A stretch of DNA of 64,000 nucleotides from JABWBP01 sp964522165 (GCA_964522165.1 CAZFVV010000011.1:1-64000), one strand, 5' to 3'. Positions 24,838-33,687 are shown, numbered from the stretch's first letter. The notes: generated from the letters alone by a model not told the origin. A program made the numbers and translations.

Positions 24838-26613
24838 ATGAAAAAATTAGTCCTGTTGTGCCTGGCCCTCCTCTGGGTGGGTTGCGGCAACGTTCAAAAC
24901 GATGCTCAGGCGTTTTTAGACGCCTACACTGCTAAACTGCTGGAAATCTATAAGCTTCGCTCGGAAGCGGAGTGGAAGCTGAATACCTACATCGTGGAGG
25001 GCGATACTCTAACGTCTGCCGCCGCCCAGCAGGCCAAAGAGGCTTACGGCGAATTCACCGGCAGCAAAGAGAACATCGAGAAAGCCCGCAATTTCCTGGC
25101 TCAAAAAGAGAAACTGACTCCCCTCCAGGTTCGCCAGTTGGAAAAAGTGCTCTACGCCGCGGCCGATAATCCCCAGACCATTCCCGACCTGGTGAAAGAG
25201 CGGATCAAAGCGGAGACCGCGCAAACCGAGACATTGTTCGGATTCGATTTCAAGATTGCGGAAAAATCGGCCTCCACCGGCGATATAGATGGCATTTTGA
25301 AGGATGAGACCGACCTGCAAAAGCGATTGCAAGCCTGGGAAGCCAGCAAAGAAGTGGGCAAGGCGTTGAAGCCCGGCCTGGAGAGATTGCAGGAACTGCG
25401 TAATAAGACCGTTCAGGCGCTGGGGTATTCGGATTATTTCGCTTACCAGGTGTCGGATTACGGCATGAGCACCGAAGAGATGATGGATTTGAACCGCCGC
25501 CTGGTGGAAGAAGTATGGCCGCTCTACCGGGAGCTGCACACCTACGCCCGCTATGAATTGGCGAAGAAATACGGCGTTAAGGATGTTCCGGAGATGCTGC
25601 CGGCGCACTGGCTGCCCAATCGCTGGGGGCAGGACTGGAATTCCATGGTCTCCGTGGAGGGGATCGATCTGGATGGGGTTTTAAAAGAGAAGAGCGCGGA
25701 GTGGCTGGTTCAGCAGGGAGAAAATTTCTATAAGAGTATGGGATTCCAGCCCCTGCCGCAAACTTTTTGGGAGAAATCCAGCCTCTACCCCGCCCCGCCG
25801 GACGCCGGTTACAAAAAGAACAACCATGCCTCCGCCTGGCACATGGATCTGCAAAATGACGTGCGCTGCCTGATGAGCGTGGCGCCCAACGCCGACTGGT
25901 ACGAAACCGTGCACCATGAATTAGGGCACATTTACTATTTCATCTCCTACACCAATCCCAACGTGCCCCCGGTTTTGCGGGAAGGCGCAAACCGCGCTTA
26001 CCACGAGGCGGTGGGGAGCCTGCTGGGGCTGGCGGCGATGCAGAAACCCTTCCTGGCAAACTTGAACCTGATCCCTGCCGGGGCCCAAACCGACGAGATG
26101 CAGGCGCTCTTGAAAGAAGCCCTGAATTACATCGTTTTCATTCCCTGGTCTGCCGGGGTTATGACCGAATTTGAGTACGAGCTCTACGCGAAGAATCTCC
26201 CGCCGGATCAGTACAATCAGAAATGGTGGGAGTTGGCGCGAAAATACCAGGGAATTGCGCCCCCGGCGGAACGAGGCGAAGAGTACTGCGACGCCGCCTC
26301 CAAAACCCACATCAACGATGACGCTGCGCAATATTACGACTACGCCCTCTCGATGGTGCAGCTCTTCCAATTGCACAATTACATCGCGACGCAAATTTTG
26401 AAACAAGACCCCCGTGCGACAAATTATTACGGTAATGCGGAAGTCGGCGGCTTTCTAAAGCGGCTGATGGAAAAAGGCGCCACGGAAGACTGGCGCAAAG
26501 TGCTGAAAGAAACCACCGGGGAGGAGTTGAACGCGAAAGCGATGTTGAACTACTTCTCGCCGTTGATGGATCACCTGAAAGAGATGAACCGGGGCAGAAA
26601 ATATACCCTGTAA
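24838..26613 (+). CDS. Peptidase family M2 (angiotensin-converting-enzyme-like) lipoprotein
   Basis: The 591-aa protein has a lipoprotein signal (LLWVGC, Cys16). It is a single-domain M2 dipeptidyl carboxypeptidase. The zinc site HELGH spans 360-364 and the third ligand is probably E390 in YHEAVGS. Family segments such as YQVSDYGMSTEEM, PAHWLPNRWGQDW and MDLQNDVRCLMSVAPNADW are present. It removes C-terminal dipeptides from peptides at the cell surface or in the periplasm. AAAGGAAAC precedes the start. It lies 63 bp after the desulfurase gene but is probably unrelated to it in function. Confidence 0.9.
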   Translation: MKKLVLLCLALLWVGCGNVQNDAQAFLDAYTAKLLEIYKLRSEAEWKLNTYIVEGDTLTSAAAQQAKEAYGEFTGSKENIEKARNFLAQKEKLTPLQVRQLEKVLYAAADNPQTIPDLVKERIKAETAQTETLFGFDFKIAEKSASTGDIDGILKDETDLQKRLQAWEASKEVGKALKPGLERLQELRNKTVQALGYSDYFAYQVSDYGMSTEEMMDLNRRLVEEVWPLYRELHTYARYELAKKYGVKDVPEMLPAHWLPNRWGQDWNSMVSVEGIDLDGVLKEKSAEWLVQQGENFYKSMGFQPLPQTFWEKSSLYPAPPDAGYKKNNHASAWHMDLQNDVRCLMSVAPNADWYETVHHELGHIYYFISYTNPNVPPVLREGANRAYHEAVGSLLGLAAMQKPFLANLNLIPAGAQTDEMQALLKEALNYIVFIPWSAGVMTEFEYELYAKNLPPDQYNQKWWELARKYQGIAPPAERGEEYCDAASKTHINDDAAQYYDYALSMVQLFQLHNYIATQILKQDPRATNYYGNAEVGGFLKRLMEKGATEDWRKVLKETTGEELNAKAMLNYFSPLMDHLKEMNRGRKYTL

Positions 26614-26651
26614 AAAACGTGTTCCCCAGGCTGCTATAGGGGAAAAGGAGC

Positions 26652-26678
26652 AATGCCCCGGCGATCGGCCGGGGCATT
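26652..26678. terminator. Hairpin after the M2 peptidase gene
   Basis: A perfect 11-bp stem AATGCCCCGGC-GATCG-GCCGGGGCATT lies 38 bp after the peptidase stop, in a convergent spacer. The T-tract is weak. It probably limits read-through in both directions. Confidence 0.6.
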
Positions 26679-26814
26679 GTCGTGTACGAGGGGTGATGGA
26701 GGAGGGAGTGGAGAACGGTTAGAAAGGGCGTAACATTTTTCTGGATTCCCGCCAAATCCAATGCAAAAACGAAGATTGCGGCCTTTAAAATCATTGCCGG
26801 GGATGCGGAAACAC

Positions 26815-27768
26815 TCAGGCCACTTCCATTTTTAGGGGAAATTGCCAGTTCAACTCTCCAGCGGCGTCGGCGGCGTGAACCGGCATGGTATCGGTTCCTT
26901 CTGGAGAGGCAGGCGCAGGAGAGCGCAGGGATGCTTCTAAAGCGGCGCGGTTCTCATGAGCGGTGTAAAGCAGAATATCAGCCGCCTGGCCCCTGCGAAT
27001 CGAGATTCCTGCCTTTCTGAGCACCCGTTCGATCAAATTTATCGCCACTTCCGGGGTCAAACGGCCCGGTTTTACCACCCGGGCATTATTCAAGAACAAG
27101 ATGGTACTTTTCACATTGCGGTTTTCCAGGTAGAAATTAAGGCAGTGCAGCGCCTCTGGGGGAAGCAATATCCGGCTCTCGCCCGGCTCGAATCCGCGGA
27201 GATTGAGGAAAACCTTCTCTCCTTCGATATCGAAATCTCCCGCTTTTCCGGCGGTTTTATGGGTGGAGATGAGGCCGTTGAAACCGACGTTGAGGGCCAG
27301 GACATCATTTAAACGCACCCCGGTTGCCAATAAAAGGAACGTGAGCGCGGTTTCTTTCCGTTGCAAATCATTGCCGACGTTGAATACTAAAAAATTACGT
27401 AATTGCCGCTGTTCGCCGGCACTTAATCCCTTCAACTGCACCGGGGGCGTTTCCGGAATGCGGATAATTTCGGAGATGCCGTCTTCCGGGCAATACCCGC
27501 GATCCTCCAGGTAGCGTAAGAACTCCTTCAAGGCCAGCAAATAACCGCCCTGGGCGGATTCCGACAACTGGATGCCCTTTTGAATCGGCTCCCAGCGGCC
27601 AAACCGCCAGGCATGGGACACTTTCCGGGAATCAATATCTTGCAGCGAGTTGATTTCCAGGTTGCTGAATATCGCCGGGAGCGTTTCCACGTAATGGATC
27701 ACGGTATCGCGTGTAAAACGGCAATCATTTTCAAGATAGCGTTTATATTCTTTGATGACTTCGTACAT
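26815..27768 (-). CDS. Tyrosine-recombinase-like protein with a degenerate catalytic domain
   Basis: The 317-aa protein has a SAM-like core-binding N-terminus (YLENDCRFTRDTVIHYVETLPAIF and YLLALKEFLRYLEDRGY). The start of a phage-integrase catalytic domain follows: TFLLLATGVRLNDVLALNV with the first catalytic arginine at R152. ESRILLPPEALHCLNFYLENRN and LFLNNARVVKPGRLTPEVAINLIERVLRKAGI also fit. The expected HxLRH box and C-terminal tyrosine motif are missing: after RKAGI comes SIRRGQAADILLYTAHENRAALEA. It is therefore probably catalytically dead or adapted to another role, such as DNA binding. AAAGGAGG precedes the ATG. It is the third gene of a cassette with the two genes upstream. Confidence 0.7.
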   Translation of the reverse strand: MYEVIKEYKRYLENDCRFTRDTVIHYVETLPAIFSNLEINSLQDIDSRKVSHAWRFGRWEPIQKGIQLSESAQGGYLLALKEFLRYLEDRGYCPEDGISEIIRIPETPPVQLKGLSAGEQRQLRNFLVFNVGNDLQRKETALTFLLLATGVRLNDVLALNVGFNGLISTHKTAGKAGDFDIEGEKVFLNLRGFEPGESRILLPPEALHCLNFYLENRNVKSTILFLNNARVVKPGRLTPEVAINLIERVLRKAGISIRRGQAADILLYTAHENRAALEASLRSPAPASPEGTDTMPVHAADAAGELNWQFPLKMEVA

Positions 27769-27890
27769 GATCTATCCTCCTTTCTTCCTGGCCGCTTAAG
27801 GCAGCGTTCTCTGAAATTACCCCGTTATCAAGTTAATTATAGCGCGGTATCCCGGTCACGCTGAATTTGGGAATCTTTTTAATACACTGA

Positions 27891-28634
27891 TCAATTGGCG
27901 CTGAAACGGGTGCCATTTTGCGAAATTTGCCCGCCATGATCGATTTCCTCGAGATATTTCTTGACCGTCGCCGGAGAGGAAACCCCGATGGCGCTGGCCA
28001 TCTCCGTCATGGATGCGCCCGGGTTCGATTCCAGGTACTTTTTCAATACCCGCTTCCGCTGTTCTTTCACGCCGTATTGCTGTTGTTTCGCTTTTCCGTT
28101 CCCGGCATGGCTGGCCCCGCCCCGGGCCGGTTCCGGCCTGCCGCTGGAGGAACCGCCGCTGGCGCGCATCTGCTGCTCTCTTTGCATTTGGCGGAATTCC
28201 ACCAGGTTGCGGGTGCCGATGGTATCGCACATCACGTAGGCGAGGATCGGGAAAATGATCGTGCCAGCCAGCCATTGCATCAACGTCAACCAATCCATTT
28301 GGGTTAGGGCCTTGTAAGTCAGGGCGATACCGTAGGCAGATTTGAATCCTTCGGACATATTGGCAATGCCGGAAGCGAACAATACCAGGCAGGTTACCAC
28401 GCGAACCATCCAGGCCAGCTCCCCGTCCTTCAACAACTCATCTTTGAAGATCGACATCGCCACCACACCGGCGTCGATGGCAAAGGCAGCAATGGCGCCC
28501 AATACCAGGCTCTGGTAGAAAAACTGGCTCATGAACGTGGTGCTGTGCAAGTACGTGGCGGTTAAAATCCCGATCAGGCACAACGCCCCGGCCCGGTATT
28601 TCACCATTTCCCTAAATTTCATCCTGATCTCCAT
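27891..28634 (-). CDS. Four-helix membrane protein with C-terminal helix-turn-helix (DUF2637-like layout)
   Basis: The 247-aa protein has membrane segments at about 16-31, 40-63, 76-94 and 115-138. A basic, glutamine- and glycine-rich linker (about 145-190) follows, then a DNA-binding helix-turn-helix at about 190-232 (RVLKKYLESNPGASMTEMA, then SSPATVKKYLEE). The layout resembles DUF2637/SpdB2-type proteins of mobile elements, whose membrane part also precedes a DNA-binding tail; the match is by architecture only. AGGAGG lies 9 nt before ATG 28634, and the gene start overlaps the preceding gene by 23 bp. It could tether DNA to the membrane or be a membrane-bound repressor of the operator-like sites at 29063-29151. 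Function unknown. Confidence 0.65.
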   Translation of the reverse strand: MEIRMKFREMVKYRAGALCLIGILTATYLHSTTFMSQFFYQSLVLGAIAAFAIDAGVVAMSIFKDELLKDGELAWMVRVVTCLVLFASGIANMSEGFKSAYGIALTYKALTQMDWLTLMQWLAGTIIFPILAYVMCDTIGTRNLVEFRQMQREQQMRASGGSSSGRPEPARGGASHAGNGKAKQQQYGVKEQRKRVLKKYLESNPGASMTEMASAIGVSSPATVKKYLEEIDHGGQISQNGTRFSAN

Positions 28635-28941
28635 GATTCTTTCCTCCTGCTTTTTGCGGTTTCTGCACTTTTGGTTTAACAAATGAAGCATCGCCGGCAT
28701 CGGATCCCGGCTCGGCCCGCTTCAAGGATTTCATTCCGCTGCGGGACAGGGAATGGGTCAAGCCCCCGGAAACGTAAGGCTGCTCCCCATGCCTTCGCGC
28801 TGCTACGAATTCCAGGTATTCTATCGCGTTCCGGGTTAACCGGACCTCCTGGCTGTTCGCGATTGCAGTGTCTAAACACCCGATTCGGTCAACCATCAGG
28901 TGCGCAACCACCCGGCTGTCTAACATTTGGAAATTAGCCAT
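28612..28941 (-). CDS. Small hypothetical protein, first gene of the cassette
   Basis: The 109-aa protein is not recognised. It begins MANFQMLDSRVVAHLMVDRIGC, is helical in the first half, and ends in a lysine/glycine-rich, probably disordered tail (KPKVQKPQKAGGKNHGDQDEI). GGGAGA lies just before the ATG at 28941. Its 3' end overlaps the start of the membrane-HTH gene by 23 bp, which supports translation and coupling. A strong promoter lies about 140 bp upstream. A nucleic-acid-binding or antitoxin-like role is possible, but there is no direct evidence. Confidence 0.6.
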   Translation of the reverse strand: MANFQMLDSRVVAHLMVDRIGCLDTAIANSQEVRLTRNAIEYLEFVAARRHGEQPYVSGGLTHSLSRSGMKSLKRAEPGSDAGDASFVKPKVQKPQKAGGKNHGDQDEI

Positions 28942-29062
28942 TTTTTTTCTCCCTTTTGTAATGAAGTGATGGGTTGGTTCAAATAGTGTGTCAATGTTGG
29001 GATCATTTTGTTCACCTGGTTTATTTCTCGCTGGTTTTTGATATTACTACACCTTCTCACAA

Positions 29063-29151
29063 ATTAGTGAACATAAATTCACCTGATATTATAAATTTAT
29101 AAAGACGTTTTGTCAAGCTTTTTTAAAAAAAATATACTAATGTTCACTAAT
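29063..29151 (-). promoter_or_regulatory. Near-ideal sigma-70 promoter bracketed by inverted operator-like repeats
   Basis: On the minus strand, TTGACA (plus 29111-29116) and TATAAT (plus 29088-29093) are both perfect and spaced by exactly 17 bp. The 12-mer ATTAGTGAACAT occurs at 29063-29074, and its reverse complement occurs at 29140-29151. They lie at the start-site side and upstream side of the promoter. A GTGAA-N6-TTCAC dyad (about 29067-29082) covers the expected start site, and TTCACCTG recurs at about 29009 and 29078. The region is AT-rich, unlike its surroundings. It should drive the three-gene cassette 28941-26815 under repression. Confidence 0.75.
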
Positions 29152-29345
29152 TTTTTAAAGAATCTTCTTTTCAGGTGGAAAACTCAGAGTTCATGGAGGG
29201 CCACGAGTTAATGATTTTCTAATTTTCAGCGGTCAATTTGGGATTTAGAGTGGCGGGGAATTATTCGCTCCGGAGGAGTTGAAGGAGATGTTGAAAGATA
29301 TTAGACCTTATTCATAGCTAAATATTTGATTTTTATGAAAGATTG

Positions 29346-29500
29346 AATAGCCCCGATCTTTAGATCGGGGACAAAAACAAATCAACCCTTACTTTTTCCC
29401 GGGGATTTATCCCCGATTTTTGCACTACGCGGGGCTAAAGCCCCCAAAAGCTTTGGTATGAGGATAAATTGTAATCCCCCCGATAAATCGGGGGGCTATT
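29346..29500. repeat. GC-stem hairpins with ATAAAT/TTTA loops
   Basis: Three palindromes occur: CCCCGATC-TTTA-GATCGGGG at 29351-29370, CGGGGAT-TT-ATCCCCG near 29400-29416, and CCCCCGAT-AA-ATCGGGGG near 29476-29493. They resemble interspersed REP-type hairpins. The whole 28942-29822 stretch has no supported gene besides these and the promoter described at 29063-29151. Confidence 0.6.
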
Positions 29501-29767
29501 CATTACATTATAAAACAACCACTTATCCTGGAATAAGGTTCAATATGGCGTTCTGAAAGGCCAGGCCCCCGGAAAGTGATGTTTATGCGTATCCCTTCGG
29601 CGAGAAAATCCCCGGATTTCGCCCCCCACGTGACGCTTTCAACGCCTTGAACTGCCCGGCGATGGCATGATTTTTTGCTTTCTAAGACATTATGGCATAT
29701 ACCGAGGGGGAGGTCAAAAATTCCATAAGTATTGTTTATTAAGCTGTTAAGAAGTGTAATATAAACG

Positions 29768-29784
29768 TGGCACTATATTTGTTG
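29768..29784 (+). promoter_or_regulatory. Candidate sigma-54 promoter upstream of lon
   Basis: TGGCAC-TATAT-TTGTT keeps a perfect -24 box (TGGCAC) and the 10-nt spacing to the -12 position, but has TTGT instead of TTGC. It lies 39 bp before the possible small gene at 29823 and 296 bp before lon. No heat-shock-type promoter was recognised. The assignment is tentative. Confidence 0.35.
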
Positions 29785-29822
29785 AATCTACCATGTCAAA
29801 AAAAAGATCATGGGAGAGTTGC

Positions 29823-30061
29823 ATGTACCGATTATTCTATGACAGAACGATTTACCCCCACTCCATGCTATGGAAGCGCTGGATGCGCCGGGGAGTTCTG
29901 TTGATCATATTGGGGGCGCTAGGATAACATTGCCGGAAACCCAGATTGCATTTGTGGCAGGTTTTCTGTTCCTGGCGGGAAGTTTCCTGGTCTTCCTGTC
30001 GCTGAAGGTTCGCAGTAACGAAAAAAATATGTTAAAAATTATTGATCACGATTATTTATAA
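29823..30061 (+). pseudogene. Possible small two-helix membrane protein split by a frameshift
   Basis: An ATG at 29823 with GGAGAG upstream opens a frame (MYRLFYDRTIYPHSMLWKRW...) that ends at a stop near 29925 after a first hydrophobic stretch GVLLIILGALG. One extra G in the GGGGG run at about 29911-29915 would join it to a second frame that continues ITLPETQIAFVAGFLFLAGSFLVFLSLKV and ends at 30061. The joined product would have two membrane helices and about 79 residues. It could be a real gene with a sequencing or assembly error, a decayed gene, or chance. No homology is recognised. Confidence 0.35.
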
Positions 30062-30079
30062 AGAAAGGAAAACCCTCTT

Positions 30080-32503
30080 ATGGCTATAAATCCCAAACAT
30101 TTTGGTGAGATTGTCATCCCGGAACGCATTCCCGTAGTATCGGTTCGGAATACCGTCTTCTTTCCGCACCAATTCATTCCCCTGGCCATCGGCCGGCCAA
30201 AGTCGATCCGGTTGGTGGAGTACGCGCTCCGGGAGGATTCGGTTATCGGCGTGCTCTCGCAAAAAGACGGCACGCTAGACGATCCGGCTCCAGAAGATCT
30301 CTATCACGTGGGAACGGTTGCGCGTATCCTCAAAGTAATCGATCTGCCCGATGGCAGTAAAAGCGCCTTCATCCAGGGTATCAGCCGTTTCCGGGTAAAG
30401 AATTTTGTGGGAACGGATCCGTTTTTCATTGCAAAAATCGAGCGGTTGGCAGATGTGCCGCCGAAAGATGAGTTGAAGGTGCACGCCCTGGCCACGAATC
30501 TCAAAAATCTGTTCCAGCGGGTGGCCGATTTAGCGCCGGATATTACCACCGAGCACCAGGCCATGATCTCCAATCTGCACGATCCCGGGATCATCTGCGA
30601 CCTGGTAGTTGCTTTCACCAACATCCAGGTGGATGAGAAGCAAAGCGTGCTGGAGATTGTCGATCTGGAACAGCGCCTCAACCATACCACCTATATTTTC
30701 AACCGCTATTTGCAGGCCCTGGAACTGGGCAAAAAGATTCAAACCGAGGTGCAGGATGAGATCAGCAAGAGCCAGCGGGAAATGTATCTGCGCCAGCAAA
30801 TGAAAGCGATCCAGAAAGAGTTGGGCGAATATGAAGACGCCTCGGACATCAGCGAAATCCGCAAGCGCCTGGAAGAAGCCAAATTACCGGAAGAAGTGCA
30901 AAAAGTGGCAGAAAAGGAGCTTGACCGCCTCTCCCGCATGCACCCCGCCTCCGCGGAATACACCGTCTCCCGCACCTACCTGGACTGGCTGTTAGACGTT
31001 CCCTGGTTCATCGGCACGGATGACAACATGGACATCGGCAGCGTGCGCGAACACCTGGAGGAGGATCATTACGGGCTGGAAAAGGTGAAATCGCGCATTC
31101 TGGAATACCTCGCGGTCCGCAAGCTGAAAAACGACATGCGCGGCCCGATTCTCTGCTTCGTGGGCCCCCCGGGGGTAGGCAAAACCTCCCTGGGACGCTC
31201 CATCGCCGACGCCCTGGGTCGGAAATTCATCCGCATCTCCCTGGGCGGCATTCGCGACGAAGCGGAAATCCGCGGGCACCGGCGCACCTACATCGGCGCG
31301 CTGCCGGGGCGCATTATCCAGGGCATCAAACGGGCCGGCTCCAATAACCCGGTCTTCATGTTAGATGAAATCGACAAAGTGGGCGCGGACTTCCGCGGCG
31401 ACCCCTCCGCGGCGCTGTTAGAAGTGCTGGACCCGGAGCAGAATTTCTCCTTCAGCGACCACTATTTGGAGGTTCCCTTCGACCTCTCCAAAGTGATGTT
31501 CATCGCCACCGCCAACATGCAGGAAACCATTATTCCGGCGCTGCGCGACCGCATGGAGATCATCGAGATTCCCAGCTACATCGAGCAGGAAAAAGAGCAG
31601 ATCGCCAAAAAGTTTCTCATCCCCAAGCAGATCAAAGAACACGGGTTGACGGAAGAAGCCCTGTCGATTTCCGACGAGGCCCTGCACCTGATGATCAACT
31701 CCTACACCCGGGAAGCGGGGGTGCGCAACCTGGAGCGTAATATCGCCACGGTTTGCCGCTCCGTCGCTAAAGATGTGGCATCCGGCAAGACCGAGCCGAG
31801 CAAAATCGATGCGGAAGCCGCGGGAAAAATCCTGGGGGCGATCAAATTTTACAGCGAAGTGGCGGAACGCATCGACGAGCCGGGCATCGCCACCGGACTG
31901 TCCTGGACCCCCATGGGCGGCGAAATTTTGTTCATCGAGGCTAACAAGATGAACGGCAAAGGGCAACTGGTGCTTACCGGCCACTTAGGCGAGGTGATGA
32001 AAGAATCCGCCCAGGCGGCGCTCAGCTATATCCGCGCCCGCACTCAAGAACTTAAAGTCGAAGAGAATTTTTACGACAAATATGATATACACATTCACGT
32101 GCCCGCGGGAGCGATTCCCAAGGACGGCCCCTCCGCCGGGGTGACGCTCTTCACGGCGCTGCTGTCGCTTCTCACCGGCCAGCGGGTGTGCAACGACCTG
32201 GCCATGACCGGGGAGATCAGCCTGCGCGGCAAGGTGCTGCCGGTGGGCGGCATCAAAGAAAAGGTGCTGGCGGCGCACCGGGCGGGCATCAAAAAGGTCA
32301 TTCTGCCGGAAAAGAACCAGGCCGACCTGGCGGAAATTCCGGAAACGGTTCTGAAGGAGATGAAATTCTTCCTGGTGAAAAACATGAGCGACGTCGTCAA
32401 ACACGCGCTGCAAAAGAAAAATTCCGGCGCCCGGGAGCCGGAAAAGATCGAATCCTGGCCCGAAAAAGGGATGCCCCAGCGGGCCTTGGCGCAAGAGGTG
32501 TAA
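30080..32503 (+). CDS. lon: ATP-dependent protease Lon
   Basis: The 807-aa protein has the full Lon layout. The N-terminal LAN domain (IPVVSVRNTVFFPHQFIPLAIGR) comes first, then the coiled region QREMYLRQQMKAIQKELGE. The AAA+ ATPase has Walker A GPPGVGKT at 362-369 and Walker B VFMLDEIDK. The Ser-Lys peptidase has S685 in KDGPSAGV and K728 in GGIKEKVLAAHRAGI. It degrades damaged and regulatory proteins in the cytoplasm. AAAGGAAAA precedes the start. The dnaJ-like gene begins 4 bp after its stop, so protease and chaperone are co-transcribed. Confidence 0.97.
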   Translation: MAINPKHFGEIVIPERIPVVSVRNTVFFPHQFIPLAIGRPKSIRLVEYALREDSVIGVLSQKDGTLDDPAPEDLYHVGTVARILKVIDLPDGSKSAFIQGISRFRVKNFVGTDPFFIAKIERLADVPPKDELKVHALATNLKNLFQRVADLAPDITTEHQAMISNLHDPGIICDLVVAFTNIQVDEKQSVLEIVDLEQRLNHTTYIFNRYLQALELGKKIQTEVQDEISKSQREMYLRQQMKAIQKELGEYEDASDISEIRKRLEEAKLPEEVQKVAEKELDRLSRMHPASAEYTVSRTYLDWLLDVPWFIGTDDNMDIGSVREHLEEDHYGLEKVKSRILEYLAVRKLKNDMRGPILCFVGPPGVGKTSLGRSIADALGRKFIRISLGGIRDEAEIRGHRRTYIGALPGRIIQGIKRAGSNNPVFMLDEIDKVGADFRGDPSAALLEVLDPEQNFSFSDHYLEVPFDLSKVMFIATANMQETIIPALRDRMEIIEIPSYIEQEKEQIAKKFLIPKQIKEHGLTEEALSISDEALHLMINSYTREAGVRNLERNIATVCRSVAKDVASGKTEPSKIDAEAAGKILGAIKFYSEVAERIDEPGIATGLSWTPMGGEILFIEANKMNGKGQLVLTGHLGEVMKESAQAALSYIRARTQELKVEENFYDKYDIHIHVPAGAIPKDGPSAGVTLFTALLSLLTGQRVCNDLAMTGEISLRGKVLPVGGIKEKVLAAHRAGIKKVILPEKNQADLAEIPETVLKEMKFFLVKNMSDVVKHALQKKNSGAREPEKIESWPEKGMPQRALAQEV

Positions 32504-32507
32504 GGGC

Positions 32508-33431
32508 ATGAATCCCCAGTCGAACTACTATGAAGTGCTGGGCGTTCGTGAAGACGCCTCCGCGGAAGAGATCAAAAAAGCGTACCGGCGGCTGGCCAAG
32601 CAGTACCATCCCGATTCCCGGGGGGGGGACAAAAAGGCTGAAGAGCATTTCAAAAAAATCAGCGAGGCGTACAGCATTCTCGGCGATCCGCAAAAACGCC
32701 AGCAATATGATTTGATGCGCCGGAGCGGTTTTTCGGGCTTCGAAGGTTTCGACTTTCGAGGCCCGGATTCAGGCTCCTACCGGGTGAATTTCGGGGATAA
32801 TGTGAACGATATCGGCGATATTTTCAGCAACCTCTTCGGCGGGGGGGGGAGACAGGGAGAAAGCCTGTTCAACAATTTCGAAGAGGTTTTTCGCCAGAAG
32901 AAACCCTCGCGCGCCCGCGGCGCGGACATGGAATCCACCATTACCGTGCCCTTCGATATGGCGATAAACGGGGGGGAAACGATCATCAAGACCGGGGGCG
33001 ACCGGCGGGTGAAGATCAAAATTCCCGCCGGAATCGAGGACGGGAAAAAAATCCGCATTCGCGGGCAGGGGGCGCCCTCCAAATCCGGCGCGGAGCCGGG
33101 CGATCTTTACCTTACCATCAAAGTGGCGGCGCACCCGGAATTCGAGCGCCGGGGGAACGACATTCACTCCCACCTGTACATCAACATGGCCGAGGCGGTG
33201 TTAGGCGCGGAAGTCAACGTAAAAACCGTGAACGGAAAGGAAGTAAAGCTGAAAATTCCCGCCGGCACCAGCAGCGCCAAAATCTTTCGCCTGCCGGGAA
33301 TGGGCGTGAAGACAGAAACCGGCCCGGGCGACCACTTCGTGCGGGTGGAAATCGACGTGCCCGCTGATCTCTCGATGTCGCAGAAACGGGAATTCCGGGA
33401 GTGGGCGCGGAAGGTAGGGCTGCTGAAATAA
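32508..33431 (+). CDS. DnaJ-class co-chaperone without zinc finger (CbpA type)
   Basis: The 307-aa protein has an N-terminal J-domain (YYEVLGVREDASAEEIKKAYRRLAKQYHPD, HPD at 34-36). A glycine/phenylalanine-rich linker (about 73-130) follows, then two C-terminal substrate-binding domains (ITVPFDMAINGGE, then VNVKTVNGKEVKLKIPAG). The cysteine-rich zinc finger of DnaJ proper is absent, so it is a class-II/CbpA-like partner of DnaK. It lies 4 bp after lon in the same orientation. Confidence 0.93.
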   Translation: MNPQSNYYEVLGVREDASAEEIKKAYRRLAKQYHPDSRGGDKKAEEHFKKISEAYSILGDPQKRQQYDLMRRSGFSGFEGFDFRGPDSGSYRVNFGDNVNDIGDIFSNLFGGGGRQGESLFNNFEEVFRQKKPSRARGADMESTITVPFDMAINGGETIIKTGGDRRVKIKIPAGIEDGKKIRIRGQGAPSKSGAEPGDLYLTIKVAAHPEFERRGNDIHSHLYINMAEAVLGAEVNVKTVNGKEVKLKIPAGTSSAKIFRLPGMGVKTETGPGDHFVRVEIDVPADLSMSQKREFREWARKVGLLK

Positions 33432-33617
33432 ACAGGGGCAGGAGCAGGGGCAGGTGGCAGGCAAAAGAAGCGCTAAAAATTCTCAATCTTTGATTTACAA
33501 TATTGAATCCTCAAAATGTTTTGGTCATCCCTCATAAACACATCAACTCCATTCACTTCGGTATAAGCACAACACGATCCCCGGAATAATAAAACACACC
33601 CGGATAGCCCCGCTCTT

Positions 33618-33659
33618 GCACAAAATGTGCTTGAATTAGTGATCATTTTGTGCTAAAAT
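33618..33659 (+). promoter_or_regulatory. Putative sigma-70 promoter overlapped by a GCACAAAATG dyad
   Basis: TTGAAT (33631-33636) and TAAAAT (33654-33659) are spaced by 17 bp. A perfect 10-bp inverted repeat (GCACAAAATG at 33618-33627, CATTTTGTGC at 33644-33653) straddles the -35 box and spacer. The left arm also forms its own GCACA-AAA-TGTGC palindrome. This looks like a repressed promoter. The spacer contains ATTAGTGATCAT (33635-33646), one mismatch from the operator-like word at 29063. The rest of 33432-34104 holds no supported gene and one false assembly gap. Confidence 0.5.
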
Positions 33660-33671
33660 CGCCCCGCCTGA

Positions 33672-33687
33672 TGGCAGATATCATGCT
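33672..33687 (+). promoter_or_regulatory. Candidate sigma-54 promoter for the symporter/activator operon
   Basis: TGGCAG-ATATC-ATGCT fits the sigma-54 layout with GG (33673-33674) and GC (33685-33686) separated by exactly 10 nt. It lies upstream of the symporter gene whose operon ends with a sigma-54 activator, so auto-control is possible. Collapsing the false gap puts it about 265 bp before the ATG. Weak by itself. Confidence 0.35.

Noticed and set aside
28010..28040. GGTTCGATTCC-like word reminiscent of a tRNA T-arm
   Set aside because: No acceptor stem, D-arm or anticodon arm can be drawn around it, and it lies within a coding region; no tRNA was found anywhere in the window.
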